Shown: in pieces, positions 1 to 6,460 of the stretch
Layout: each line of letters begins with the position of its first letter
Numbering within the stretch: position 1 is the first letter of the stretch
Assembly: GCA_002437735.1 (NCBI GenBank)
Contig: DJRC01000087.1
Coordinates: 3,959 to 16,919 of the forward strand
DNA from: Oscillospiraceae bacterium UBA6370
GTDB lineage: Bacteria > Bacillota > Clostridia > Oscillospirales > Oscillospiraceae
Length of the DNA: 12,961 nucleotides
Direction of reading: 5' to 3'
Made by a program: the position numbers and the translations under genes
Notes under the pieces: model-generated
The model's input: the letters and a program-made list of their open reading frames with translations, nothing else
Database searches by the model: none
What the model was told of the DNA's origin: nothing

Positions 1-12
1 GTGGGGCTGTTC

Positions 13-78
13 TTATTTGCTCTTGTTTACTTGCTCACCCGCAATCGGGTCAAAGCATTCCTTAATCGATATCTGATC
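13..78 (-). pseudogene. IS200-type TnpA, C-terminal fragment (reverse orientation)
   Basis: Read on the minus strand from 78 to 13, this gives 21 residues plus a TAA stop: DQISIKECFDPIAGEQ followed by VNKSK. That matches the usual IS200 TnpA tail, in which '(D)Q(I/L)SIKE(Y/C).DP..G' is followed by a few Lys-rich residues. Upstream of position 78 the similarity stops and the sequence runs into the other tnpA fragment, which reads the opposite way. The catalytic HUH and Tyr regions are absent, so it cannot encode an active transposase. Confidence 0.7.
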
Positions 79-166
79 CGAAATTGACCGGAGGAAGGCT
101 ACGCCGCAGATCAGCATGAAAGAATATGTAGCCCCGTTTACGGGTGACAAGAATAAGACTGCATAA
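76..166 (+). pseudogene. IS200-type TnpA, C-terminal fragment with stop and frameshift
   Basis: The plus strand reads I-R-N-stop-P-E-E-G-Y-A-A-D-Q, then after a frame change M-K-E-Y-V-A-P-F-T-G-D-K-N-K-T-A-stop. Copy B has IRNQLEEDYAVDH and ISIKE at the same place. Two lesions are visible: TGA at 85-87 where copy B has CAA (Gln), and a 5-nt loss near 111-115, where GATCAGC stands for the expected GATCAGATCAGC (a short tandem repeat that could collapse by slippage). The fragment starts abruptly at 76, where it meets the minus-strand tnpA tail. It is a dead remnant. Confidence 0.75.
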
Positions 167-169
167 AAA

Positions 170-192
170 GGCAGCCGCTTGAAGCGGCTGCC
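170..192 (-). terminator. IS-derived intrinsic terminator downstream of the phosphoribosyltransferase gene
   Basis: GGCAGCCGCTT and AAGCGGCTGCC pair perfectly (11 bp, one central base). On the minus strand the hairpin is followed directly by five T (165-169). It is the first hairpin with a T-run downstream of the minus-strand phosphoribosyltransferase gene, whose stop is 92 bp away. The identical hairpin in copy B (8412-8434) is also followed by T5. On the plus strand it sits just after the tnpA stop and has no T-run, so it would act mainly on transcription entering the IS from the host gene. Confidence 0.6.
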
Positions 193-236
193 TAAGATGG
201 TAATGCAGTGTCAAACCTTTGACGCCCTTTTTTAGG

Positions 237-276
237 GGCAAATCAAACCACCAGTTTACTGGTGGTTTGATTTGCC
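237..276. repeat. Perfect 19-bp hairpin at the right end of IS200-type copy A
   Basis: GGCAAATCAAACCACCAGT (237-255), TT, then its exact complement (258-276). It is the IS end nearest the phosphoribosyltransferase gene, whose stop codon begins 7 bp further on. The equivalent hairpin in copy B (8310-8327) pairs over only 8 bp. IS200/IS605 elements carry subterminal hairpins recognised by TnpA as single-stranded DNA, so this is most likely the right-end hairpin, extended here by extra matching sequence. On RNA it would also be a very stable 3' stem, but without an adjacent T-run. Confidence 0.7.
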
Positions 277-283
277 TGTGCGC

Positions 284-844
284 TCAGCGGACGCTGCCGT
301 CGGCCTTGAAGGTCGGCAGCGGCGCGAGGAACTTGATGTCGTCGCGGTTCTTGGCGTCGCCCTCGGCGAGGACGGCCATGCGGCCGGCGACCGTGCCGCC
401 CGCCTTGGCGACGAGCGTCTCCATCGCGTGCAAGCTGCCGCCGGTGGAGATGACGTCGTCCACGATCAAGATCTTCTTCCCCTTGATGAGGTCGGCATCG
501 TCACGGCCAAGGAAGAGCTGTTGCACGCCGAGCGTGGTGATGGAGCGGTCCTCCACGGAGATGGGGTCTGGCATATAGACCTTGGGGCCCTTGCGCGCGA
601 TGAAATACTTCTTCGCGCCGCTCTGGCGTGCCATCTCGTGAATGAGGGGAATGGACTTGGCCTCGGCGGTGAGCAGATAGTCGTAGTCCAGCTCCTCCGC
701 CAGCTTGAGGAGACCGCGGGCGCAGGCGACGGTCAGCTCGGCGTCGCCGAACATGATGAAGGCGCCGATGTAGAAGTCCTCCGTCACCTTGCAGATGGGG
801 AGGTCGCGGACGAGGCCCGCAACGTGCATGGGATAGGTCATCAT
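284..844 (-). CDS. Adenine phosphoribosyltransferase-like protein
   Basis: 186 residues, type I phosphoribosyltransferase fold. The PRPP-binding loop is clear: ILIVDDVISTGGS at residues 125-137, with two acidic residues followed by STGG. The segment LLTAEAKSIPLIHEMAR (57-73) and the RKGPKVYM segment (84-91) resemble the adenine phosphoribosyltransferase group. The expected reaction is adenine + PRPP to AMP + PPi, cytosolic purine salvage; xanthine or another purine as substrate cannot be excluded. Two ATG codons are adjacent (844 and 841); an AGGAAGG-type ribosome binding site lies about 9 nt upstream of the first. It lies 68 bp behind the PspC gene with no promoter visible between them, so the two are probably cotranscribed. 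Its 3' end abuts an IS200-type remnant that seems to provide the terminator. Confidence 0.85.
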   Translation of the reverse strand: MMTYPMHVAGLVRDLPICKVTEDFYIGAFIMFGDAELTVACARGLLKLAEELDYDYLLTAEAKSIPLIHEMARQSGAKKYFIARKGPKVYMPDPISVEDRSITTLGVQQLFLGRDDADLIKGKKILIVDDVISTGGSLHAMETLVAKAGGTVAGRMAVLAEGDAKNRDDIKFLAPLPTFKADGSVR

Positions 845-877
845 AGTGGTTCTTCCTTCCTGTTTCTTCCTGTAGTA

Positions 878-891
878 GCCGCCTCGGCGGC
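878..891. repeat. Small GC hairpin between the PspC and phosphoribosyltransferase genes
   Basis: GCCGCC and GGCGGC pair around a 2-nt loop in the 68-bp spacer. There is no T-run after it on the minus strand, so it is not a convincing terminator. It might modulate RNA stability between the two genes. Role unknown. Confidence 0.3.
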
Positions 892-912
892 CGGTATTTT
901 GGGGCGTCCCGC

Positions 913-1182
913 TCAGTCGATCTCGGGACCCTTGTATTTTTCCTTCTTCTCGCTTGGCTCGCGGACCTCGCTGTCCACGTCGATCACGCCGCCGCCGGCC
1001 GGCTGCTCCGGCACGACAAGGGCCATGATGACATAGAGCAGGATGCTCGTGCCGTAAAAGAACGCCAGCAGCGCCCAGATCACGCGCACGATAGTGGGGT
1101 CGATGCCGAAATAATCCGCCACGCCGGCGCAGACGCCGCAGAGCTTTTTATCCGTTTTGGAACGGTAGAGCTTCTTTTTCAC
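913..1182 (-). CDS. PspC-domain small membrane protein (GTG start)
   Basis: 89 residues. The N-terminus KKLYRSKTDKKLCGVCAGVA then DYFGIDPT is the typical PspC signature: a short basic stretch, G-V-C-G/A-G-(I/V)-A and Y(F)..D.T..R. It is followed by hydrophobic residues about 31-57 (one or two membrane passes) and a charged tail rich in E and K. The GTG at 1182-1180 is chosen because AAAGGAG lies about 9 nt upstream and the homology begins right there; an in-frame ATG at 1227 would add unrelated residues and includes the ribosome binding site. PspC-family proteins in Gram-positives are linked to envelope stress, but the role here is not determined. It has its own promoter at 1218-1246 and probably leads a two-gene operon with the phosphoribosyltransferase gene. 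Confidence 0.85.
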   Translation of the reverse strand: MKKKLYRSKTDKKLCGVCAGVADYFGIDPTIVRVIWALLAFFYGTSILLYVIMALVVPEQPAGGGVIDVDSEVREPSEKKEKYKGPEID

Positions 1183-1217
1183 GAAAAAAGTCTCCTTTCT
1201 TCTTTCTTGCAGGGTAA

Positions 1218-1246
1218 AGTATAGCACGTCTTACTTCGGCTGTAAA
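1218..1246 (-). promoter_or_regulatory. Sigma-A-type promoter for the PspC gene
   Basis: On the minus strand TTTACA (1246-1241), 17 bp, then TATACT (1223-1218) preceded by TGC, an extended -10. Transcription would start near 1211, giving a leader of about 29 nt to the GTG start. The -35 directly abuts the stop codon of the upstream PAP2 gene. Confidence 0.65.
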
Positions 1247-2191
1247 TCACTTTTTTCGACCCATCAGGTTGAACCAGCCGAAGGTCATCGGCCAGAGCGT
1301 GCCCGCCATGAGCACTACGGCGAAATAGCGGATGCCGTCGCCGACGCTGTTCGCGCCGAAGGCCGCCGTCAGCGGCGTCTTGAGGGCAACACGCACGGCC
1401 AGCGTCAGCGCAAGGCCGAGCACGACCTTGAGGATCTGCGCCCACCACACGGCCTGCGTTTCAAAGCGCGTGTAGTGCCGGTCGGCGAACACCGAGACGA
1501 TCGCGCCGAGCACGAGGCCGAGCATCGTCCACGCTGTTTTGACCGCGTGGTCGAAATTGGCCGCGTCGCCGTTCGCGCCCGCGCGGACGCGAAGCGCATA
1601 GAGCAGGAACAGCGCCGCCGGCAGGAGCAGGATGAGCCAGATGCGCTCGAGCACCTCGCCGCGGTGGCCGATCTCCTCAAGCAGGGGATAGAACGCCAGC
1701 ACCAGCAGCCAGCCGATCACGAACGACACGCCGACGTCGAGCGGCGTGTGAACGCCGAGATACAGCCGCGAAAAGGGGATGAGCAGCGCCAGCGCCAGAC
1801 ACACCACGCGCACCCAGAGCTTTTTCGTGATGCAGAACATCCCGCCGTAGGCGGCGACGGCGTTCTGTGTGTGGCCCGAGGGAAACGAGAAGCCCGTCGC
1901 GCCCGCGCGGGCGGACTCGACGATCTCGAACGAGGGGTCGAGCACCCATGGGCGCGGGATGCAGAACGTGATCTTCAGCGCTTGGTTGACCGCCGTGCCG
2001 GTGAAGCACAGGAGCATGAGAAAATAGCCCTTGTTTTTGTCTACGCACCAGAAGATCACCAACATAAAGAGCATGAACAGCGTCTCGCCGCCGAGCTCCG
2101 TCACGCCCTGCATGAGCGTGTCGAGCAGCGGAGTACGCAGCGCGGCGATGGCGCGCAGGCAGTTCAGATTCCATTCCATAAAGGGAGTCAT
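1247..2191 (-). CDS. PAP2-family membrane phosphatase
   Basis: 314 residues, strongly hydrophobic with roughly six to eight predicted membrane segments. All three motifs of the PAP2 (lipid phosphatase) superfamily are present: K73...R80-P81 (KITFCIPRP), PSGH at 104-107, and S141-R142...H148...D152 (SRLYLGVHTPLD). The second and third motifs carry the catalytic His residues. Family members remove phosphate from lipid phosphates such as undecaprenyl pyrophosphate or phosphatidic acid; the substrate here is not known. About 130 residues after the third motif are further hydrophobic segments, longer than the simplest PAP2 enzymes. The ATG at 2191 is preferred because AAGGTGG lies about 10 nt upstream; an in-frame ATG at 2233 would start at or near the transcription start. 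Confidence 0.9.
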   Translation of the reverse strand: MTPFMEWNLNCLRAIAALRTPLLDTLMQGVTELGGETLFMLFMLVIFWCVDKNKGYFLMLLCFTGTAVNQALKITFCIPRPWVLDPSFEIVESARAGATGFSFPSGHTQNAVAAYGGMFCITKKLWVRVVCLALALLIPFSRLYLGVHTPLDVGVSFVIGWLLVLAFYPLLEEIGHRGEVLERIWLILLLPAALFLLYALRVRAGANGDAANFDHAVKTAWTMLGLVLGAIVSVFADRHYTRFETQAVWWAQILKVVLGLALTLAVRVALKTPLTAAFGANSVGDGIRYFAVVLMAGTLWPMTFGWFNLMGRKK

Positions 2192-2238
2192 TCTTTTCTT
2201 TCCACCTTCTTCCGGAAAAATGAGGTAAGGCATGGTGC

Positions 2239-2267
2239 ATTATAAGCCATTTCGCGCAGGATTGCAA
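2239..2267 (-). promoter_or_regulatory. Sigma-A-type promoter for the PAP2 gene
   Basis: On the minus strand TTGCAA (2267-2262), 17 bp, then TATAAT (2244-2239), a perfect -10. The predicted start near 2232 leaves a leader of about 40 nt. It diverges from the pheS promoter, with about 40 bp between the two -35 elements. Confidence 0.7.
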
Positions 2268-2271
2268 ACAT

Positions 2272-2309
2272 TTCGGCCAAAAAGCCGAAGAAAAAGTGCG
2301 AAAGCACTT
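2272..2309. repeat. Two inverted repeats between the divergent PAP2 and pheS promoters
   Basis: TTCGGC-CAAAAA-GCCGAA at 2272-2289 and AAGTGC-GAAA-GCACTT at 2294-2309. The second overlaps the -35 of the pheS promoter. Both lie upstream of the predicted starts for both genes, so they are not in either leader RNA and would act as DNA sites if functional. No regulator is identified. Confidence 0.4.
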
Positions 2310-2336
2310 GAAACCTTGCGCGCCGTGTGCTATAAA
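2308..2336 (+). promoter_or_regulatory. Sigma-A-type promoter for the pheST T-box operon
   Basis: TTGAAA (2308-2313), 17 bp, TATAAA (2331-2336) with TGC just before it as an extended -10. The start would be near 2343, right at the beginning of the T-box leader. Confidence 0.7.
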
Positions 2337-2342
2337 TAACAG

Positions 2343-2582
2343 TCAGAGAAACGCAGAGAACGGGAAAATAGCGAGCTTGCTTCGCGCAGAGAGGACCGGT
2401 CGGCGGCTGGAAGCCGGTCTGTGGAGTGTCGCTTGGTTCGCCCGGGAGCGGCCGCGAGGAAAGGCGCGGACGGCCGACCGCCGTTAAAGGGTCGCGAGTG
2501 CGCGCAGACCGTCTGCGCGAATTTGGGTGGTACCACGGAAGAGCTCTTTCGTCCCATGCGGACGAGGGGCGCTCTTTTTTTT
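2343..2582 (+). promoter_or_regulatory. tRNA-Phe T-box riboswitch controlling pheST
   Basis: The canonical T-box sequence TGGGTGGTACCACGG is at 2524-2538. In Stem I, AGCGA near 2371 pairs with TCGCT (2429-2433), and CGGG near 2364 pairs with CCCG (2441-2444). These bracket an internal loop whose 3' side contains TTC (2437-2439), the expected Phe specifier codon. A stem III-like hairpin (CGCGCAGAC/GTCTGCGCG, 2501-2519) comes just before the T-box. A terminator follows: AAGAGC (2539-2544) with GCTCTT (2571-2576), inner CGTCC/GGACG, then T-run 2575-2582. Known mechanism: uncharged tRNA-Phe pairs with the specifier and the T-box bulge and stabilises the antiterminator, so pheST is made when charged tRNA-Phe is scarce. 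The pairings were found by eye. Confidence 0.93.
2539..2582 (+). terminator. T-box attenuator terminator upstream of pheS
   Basis: The outer stem AAGAGC/GCTCTT and inner stem CGTCC (2550-2554)/GGACG (2560-2564) close a CATGC loop, followed by eight T (2575-2582). Its 5' arm begins right after the T-box sequence, so antiterminator and terminator compete as in other T-boxes. Confidence 0.85.
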
Positions 2583-2628
2583 GCCTCCCGCCATCGTTCG
2601 GAACTTTCGACAGAGAAGGAGAAATGAT

Positions 2629-3654
2629 ATGAAGCAGGAATTGGAAGCCATCCGCGCCAAAGCCCTTGAGGCCATCGTCGGCGCGGAGAAAGCGGAGGAC
2701 CTTGAGGCGCTGCGTGTGCAGTACCTCGGCAAGAAGGGCGAGCTGACCGCCGTTTTGAAGCAGATGGGAAAGCTCAGCGCCGAGGAGCGCCCGGTCATCG
2801 GTCAGCTCGCAAATGAGGTGCGCGCCAAGCTCGAGGAGAGCGTGGAGATACGCACGAAGGAGCTTGCTGCCAAGGCGCTGGAGATGAAGCTCCGCGCCGA
2901 AACGGTGGACGTCACCATCCCCGGCAAGGCCGTGAAGATCGGCAAAAAGCACCCGATGTATCAGGTGCTCGACGAGATCAAGGACATCTTCGTCGGCATG
3001 GGCTTTGAAATTTTAGAGGACCGCGAGGTCGAGACCGCCGACTACAACTTCACCAAGCTCAACTGTCTCGAGGGCCATCCCGCCCGCGAGTGGACGGACA
3101 CGTTCTACTTCACCGAGGACAGCTCCATCCTGCTGCGCACGCAGACCTCTCCCATGCAGATCCACGCGATGGAGACGCGTGAGCTGCCCATCCGCATCCT
3201 TGCTCCCGGCCGCGTGTACCGCAAGGACGAGGTGGACGCCACCCATTCCCCCATGTTCCATCAGATCGAGGGCATGGTCATCGACAAGGGCGTGACGATG
3301 GCGGACCTCAAGGGTACGCTCAACGCCGTTATGGAGGAGCTGTACGGCAAGGGTACGGTCACGCGCTTCCGCCCGCACCACTTCCCCTTCACCGAGCCGA
3401 GCTGCGAGATGGACATTCAATGCCACAAGTGCCACGGCGCGGGCTGCCCGACCTGCAAGGGCGAGGGCTGGATCGAGGTCCTCGGCGCGGGCATGGTGCA
3501 TCCCAAGGTGCTCGAGGGCTGCGGCATCGACTCCAACGTGTATTCCGGCTGGGCGTTCGGCATGGGTCTGGAGCGTCTGGCGCTCGGCCACTTCAAGATC
3601 GGCGACCTGCGTCTGATCTTCGAAAACGACGTCCGGTTCCTGGAGCAGTTCTGA
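2629..3654 (+). CDS. pheS: Phenylalanyl-tRNA synthetase alpha subunit
   Basis: 341 residues, the usual length. PheS forms the catalytic half of the (alpha-beta)2 enzyme that attaches Phe to tRNA-Phe. Residues 1-85 are the helical coiled-coil tRNA-binding arm. The class II core follows: motif 2 around 193-216 (GRVYRKDEVDATHSPMFHQ) and motif 3 at 307-320 (GWAFGMGLERLALG), with FTEPSCE just before a four-Cys insert C265-x2-C268-x4-C273-x2-C276, as also found in Bacillus-type PheS. The ATG at 2629 is chosen from the homology start (MKQELEAIRAKA) and the AAGGAG about 8 nt upstream; the ATG at 2624 is in another frame and stops at once. It is followed 18 bp later by pheT and controlled by the T-box. 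Confidence 0.98.
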   Translation: MKQELEAIRAKALEAIVGAEKAEDLEALRVQYLGKKGELTAVLKQMGKLSAEERPVIGQLANEVRAKLEESVEIRTKELAAKALEMKLRAETVDVTIPGKAVKIGKKHPMYQVLDEIKDIFVGMGFEILEDREVETADYNFTKLNCLEGHPAREWTDTFYFTEDSSILLRTQTSPMQIHAMETRELPIRILAPGRVYRKDEVDATHSPMFHQIEGMVIDKGVTMADLKGTLNAVMEELYGKGTVTRFRPHHFPFTEPSCEMDIQCHKCHGAGCPTCKGEGWIEVLGAGMVHPKVLEGCGIDSNVYSGWAFGMGLERLALGHFKIGDLRLIFENDVRFLEQF

Positions 3655-3672
3655 GAAAGGAGAGCGAAGAAA

Positions 3673-6363
3673 ATGAATTTAAGCAGAAATTGGCTCAACG
3701 AATTTGTTGACCTCCACGACATCACCGACAAGCAGTTCAACGACGAAATGACGCTCTCCGGCTCCAAGGTCGAGACCATCGAGCGTCTGGACGAAAGCCT
3801 CAAAAACGTGGTCGCGGGCAAGATCCTCTCCATGGAAAAGCACCCCGACAGCGACCATATGTGGGTCTGCCAGCTTGACGTCGGCAGGGAGGAGCCGGTG
3901 CAGATCGTCACCGGCGCGTGGAACATCCACGTCGGCGATCTGGTGCCCGCGGCGCTGCACAAGTCCTTGCTGCCCGGCGGCGTGAAGATCGAAAAGGGCA
4001 AGCTGCGCGGCGTGCCGTCCAACGGTATGCTCTGCTCGCTCAAGGAGCTGGGCCTAACCGCCGAGCACGACTTCCCCTACGCGGTCATCATGCCTGCGGC
4101 GCTTCTGAACGACTATAAGGCCATCGACCCCGCCAAGCCCTCCATCCCCGCCGACATCAAGCCCGGCGACAAGGTGTTTGGGCCGGTCACGGCGGCAAAG
4201 GTGCTCGAATGCGCGCCGCAGGGCGACGGCACGTTCCACACCTGTCTCGACCTCGGCGGCGCGACCGTCTGTCCCGACACCGTCTGCTCCAACCTGCACG
4301 AGGGCGATCTGGTGGCCTACAACACCAAGTCCGATTCCATCTGCACGTTGGCTGACCTGCACGCCGAGCAGCGCGAGTTCCCGCACTGCATCGCCGACGG
4401 CATCTTCGTCCTGCGCGAGGACGATGTGAAGCCCGGCGACGATATCGCCAAGGTCATCGGCTATGACGACAGCGTGGTCGAGTTTGAGATCACGCCCAAC
4501 CGTCCCGACTGCCTTTCCGTCATCGGTCTCGCGCGCGAGGCGAGCGCGACCTTCCACCGTCCCCTCAAGCTGCACACGAGCGAGGTCAAGGGCTGCGGCG
4601 GCAGCATTGCGGAGCTGGTCGATATCGAGATCGAGGACGGCGAGCTCTGCCCGCGCTACACCGCGCGCATGGTGAAGAACGTCAAGATCGCACCCTCCCC
4701 GAAGTGGATGCGCGAGCGTCTGCGCAACTCCGGCGTGCGCCCGATCAACAACATCGTGGACATTACGAACTACGTCATGCTCGAGTACGGCCAGCCGATG
4801 CACGCCTTCGACTTCTCCTGCGTGGACGGCGGGAAGATCGTCGTCCGCACCGCGCGTGAGGGCGAGGTCATTCAGACCCTCGACGGCAACGACCGCAGGC
4901 TCACGCCGAATATGCTCTGCATCTGCGACGAGCACAAGCCCGTGTGCGTCGCGGGCGTGATGGGCGGCGCGAACAGCGAGATCGTCGGCGATACGGCGAT
5001 GGTGCTCTTTGAGAGCGCCAACTTCAACGGCGTGTCCGTCCGCCGCACGGCGGCAGCGCTCGGGATGCGTACCGACGCTTCTGCGCGCTACGAAAAGGGT
5101 CTTGACCCGATGAACACCATGAAGGCCGTGCAGCGTGCCTGCGAGCTGGTCGAGCTGCTCGGCTGCGGCGAGGTCGTGGACGGCGTGATGGACGTCATCG
5201 CCAAGGACAAGGCCCCCACGGTCGTGAAGCTCGAGCCGGAGAAGATCAACGCGCTGCTCGGCACCGACCTGCCCGAGAGCCTGATGCGCGAGATCCTTCT
5301 CTCCCTCGGCTTTGAGCTCAGCGGCGACGACATTCTCGTGCCGAGCTGGCGCGGCGATGTGGAGCACTACAGCGACATTGCCGAGGAGGTCGCCCGCTTC
5401 TACGGCTACAACAACATCCCTTGCACGCTCATGCGCGGCGAGACGACGCGCGGCGGCTTCAGCGAGCAGCAGCTCTTTGACCGCGCGCTCGGCGAGACCT
5501 GCCGCACGCTCGGCTACGACGAGATCATCACCTACTCCTTCATCAGCCCGTCGTACTACGATAAGATCCGTATGCCAAAGGATTCCCCGCTGCGCCGGAG
5601 CCTGAAGATCCTCAACCCGCTCGGCGAGGACACCTCCATCATGCGCACGACCATCCTCCCCTCCATGCTGGAGATCATCACCCGAAACTACAACTTCCGC
5701 AACAAGGCCGTGCGCCTCTACGAGCTGGGCAAGATCTATCTGCCCCGCGAGGACGGCCTGGCCGACGAGCCGAAGATCCTCTCCCTCGGCGCTTACGGCG
5801 ACGGGATGGACTTCTTCACGCTCAAGGGCGGCATCGAAGCCATTCTCCGTGCCTGCCGCATCAAGGACGTCCGCTTCGAGGCCTGCACGGACAACGCCTC
5901 CTATCATCCCGGCCGCTGCGCGAAGGTCTATGCCGGCGGCACGGAGCTGGGCGTGTTCGGCCAGATCCACCCGCTCGTCGCGGCCACCTACGGCGTGGAC
6001 GCGGAGATCTACGCCGCTGAGCTGCGCTTTGACGCGCTCTACTCCGTGCGCGGCGGCATCCCCGTCTACCGGCCGCTGCCGAAGTTCCCCGCCGTCACGC
6101 GCGACATCGCCGTGGTGTGCGCGGAGAGCGTCACCGTCGGCGCGCTGGAGGACTGCATCCGCCGCGGCGCCAAGGGGCTTTTGAAGAAGGTCGAGCTGTT
6201 CGATATTTACCGCGGCGTGGGCGTCGCGCCGGGCAGCAAGTCTGTCGCGTTCAGCCTGACGCTGCGCGCGGATGACCGCAGCCTCACCGGCGAGGAGGCC
6301 GACGAGGATGTGCAGAGCATCCTTGCGCTGCTCGAGGCCGAGCTGGGCGCGAAGCTGCGCTGA
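3673..6363 (+). CDS. pheT: Phenylalanyl-tRNA synthetase beta subunit, with extra OB-like segment
   Basis: 896 residues against about 800 for most bacterial PheT. In order: the N-terminal region with a tRNA-binding OB fold (about 47-126); an unusual second OB-like segment (about 173-250); ITPNRPDCLS (273-282), where the standard architecture resumes; the B3/B4 editing region (about 300-470); B5 and the core (about 490-790); and the ferredoxin-like anticodon-binding domain at the C-terminus (about 800-896, starting near YRPLPKFPAVTRDIAVV). The extra 90 residues lie between two KPGD motifs (163-166 and 253-256). AAAGGAG precedes the ATG; the gap to pheS is 18 bp, so the two genes form one T-box-controlled operon. 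The reading frame is intact throughout, so the extra segment is a true part of the gene and not a sequencing frameshift. Confidence 0.97.
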   Translation: MNLSRNWLNEFVDLHDITDKQFNDEMTLSGSKVETIERLDESLKNVVAGKILSMEKHPDSDHMWVCQLDVGREEPVQIVTGAWNIHVGDLVPAALHKSLLPGGVKIEKGKLRGVPSNGMLCSLKELGLTAEHDFPYAVIMPAALLNDYKAIDPAKPSIPADIKPGDKVFGPVTAAKVLECAPQGDGTFHTCLDLGGATVCPDTVCSNLHEGDLVAYNTKSDSICTLADLHAEQREFPHCIADGIFVLREDDVKPGDDIAKVIGYDDSVVEFEITPNRPDCLSVIGLAREASATFHRPLKLHTSEVKGCGGSIAELVDIEIEDGELCPRYTARMVKNVKIAPSPKWMRERLRNSGVRPINNIVDITNYVMLEYGQPMHAFDFSCVDGGKIVVRTAREGEVIQTLDGNDRRLTPNMLCICDEHKPVCVAGVMGGANSEIVGDTAMVLFESANFNGVSVRRTAAALGMRTDASARYEKGLDPMNTMKAVQRACELVELLGCGEVVDGVMDVIAKDKAPTVVKLEPEKINALLGTDLPESLMREILLSLGFELSGDDILVPSWRGDVEHYSDIAEEVARFYGYNNIPCTLMRGETTRGGFSEQQLFDRALGETCRTLGYDEIITYSFISPSYYDKIRMPKDSPLRRSLKILNPLGEDTSIMRTTILPSMLEIITRNYNFRNKAVRLYELGKIYLPREDGLADEPKILSLGAYGDGMDFFTLKGGIEAILRACRIKDVRFEACTDNASYHPGRCAKVYAGGTELGVFGQIHPLVAATYGVDAEIYAAELRFDALYSVRGGIPVYRPLPKFPAVTRDIAVVCAESVTVGALEDCIRRGAKGLLKKVELFDIYRGVGVAPGSKSVAFSLTLRADDRSLTGEEADEDVQSILALLEAELGAKLR

Positions 6364-6383
6364 CAAAAAGCATTTTTCCATCA

Positions 6384-6418
6384 GAGACCGCACGGCATGA
6401 GAGCTGCCGTGCGGTCTC
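6384..6418 (+). terminator. Hairpin after pheT, possible terminator
   Basis: GAGACCGCACGGCA (6384-6397) pairs perfectly with TGCCGTGCGGTCTC (6405-6418) around a 7-nt loop, 20 bp after the pheT stop. The stem has 14 bp, but the next bases (CTCGCATTATCC) are not a T-run, so termination may be weak or Rho-assisted, or the stem may mainly protect the 3' end. Confidence 0.5.
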
Positions 6419-6442
6419 CTCGCATTATCCAAATTTCTTCCG

Positions 6443-6456
6443 TTTTTCGCGAAAAA
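6443..6456. repeat. TTTTTCGCGAAAAA palindrome upstream of the ade promoter
   Basis: A perfect 14-bp palindrome that ends 4 bp before the -35 of the adenine deaminase promoter. Its position would suit an activator or repressor site, but it matches no regulator motif I can name with confidence. Confidence 0.35.
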
Positions 6457-6460
6457 GGCA

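Larger units (their letters stand above)
1..276. mobile_element. Degenerate IS200-type remnant (copy A), rearranged
   Basis: This stretch is non-coding apart from fragments of the 3' end of an IS200-type tnpA gene. A plus-strand fragment (76-166) is followed by two hairpins (170-192 and 237-276). A second tnpA 3' end (13-78) lies on the minus strand, pointing the other way. The right-hand part, about 76-276, is homologous to the reverse complement of 8310-8545: for example the 29 bases starting CCTAAGATGGTAATGC differ from copy B at only two positions. No left-end hairpin or tnpA start is visible, so the element is truncated or continues beyond the window. The region is more AT-rich than the genes nearby. 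Family assignment rests on the TnpA C-terminal pattern (KEY/C..PFTG.KNK) and on the terminal hairpins. Confidence 0.75.

Noticed and set aside
1..87. Short plus-strand frame VGLFLFALVYLLTRN… ending at 87, resembling the end of a membrane protein
   Set aside because: The same bases read on the minus strand as a TnpA tail (DQISIKECFDP…), and 52-78 matches the corresponding antisense bases of copy B almost exactly.
170..276. Hairpins as part of a CRISPR or tnpB/omega-RNA system
   Set aside because: No repeat-spacer pattern, no tnpB and no guide-RNA scaffold are visible; the hairpins fit IS200-type ends and a terminator.
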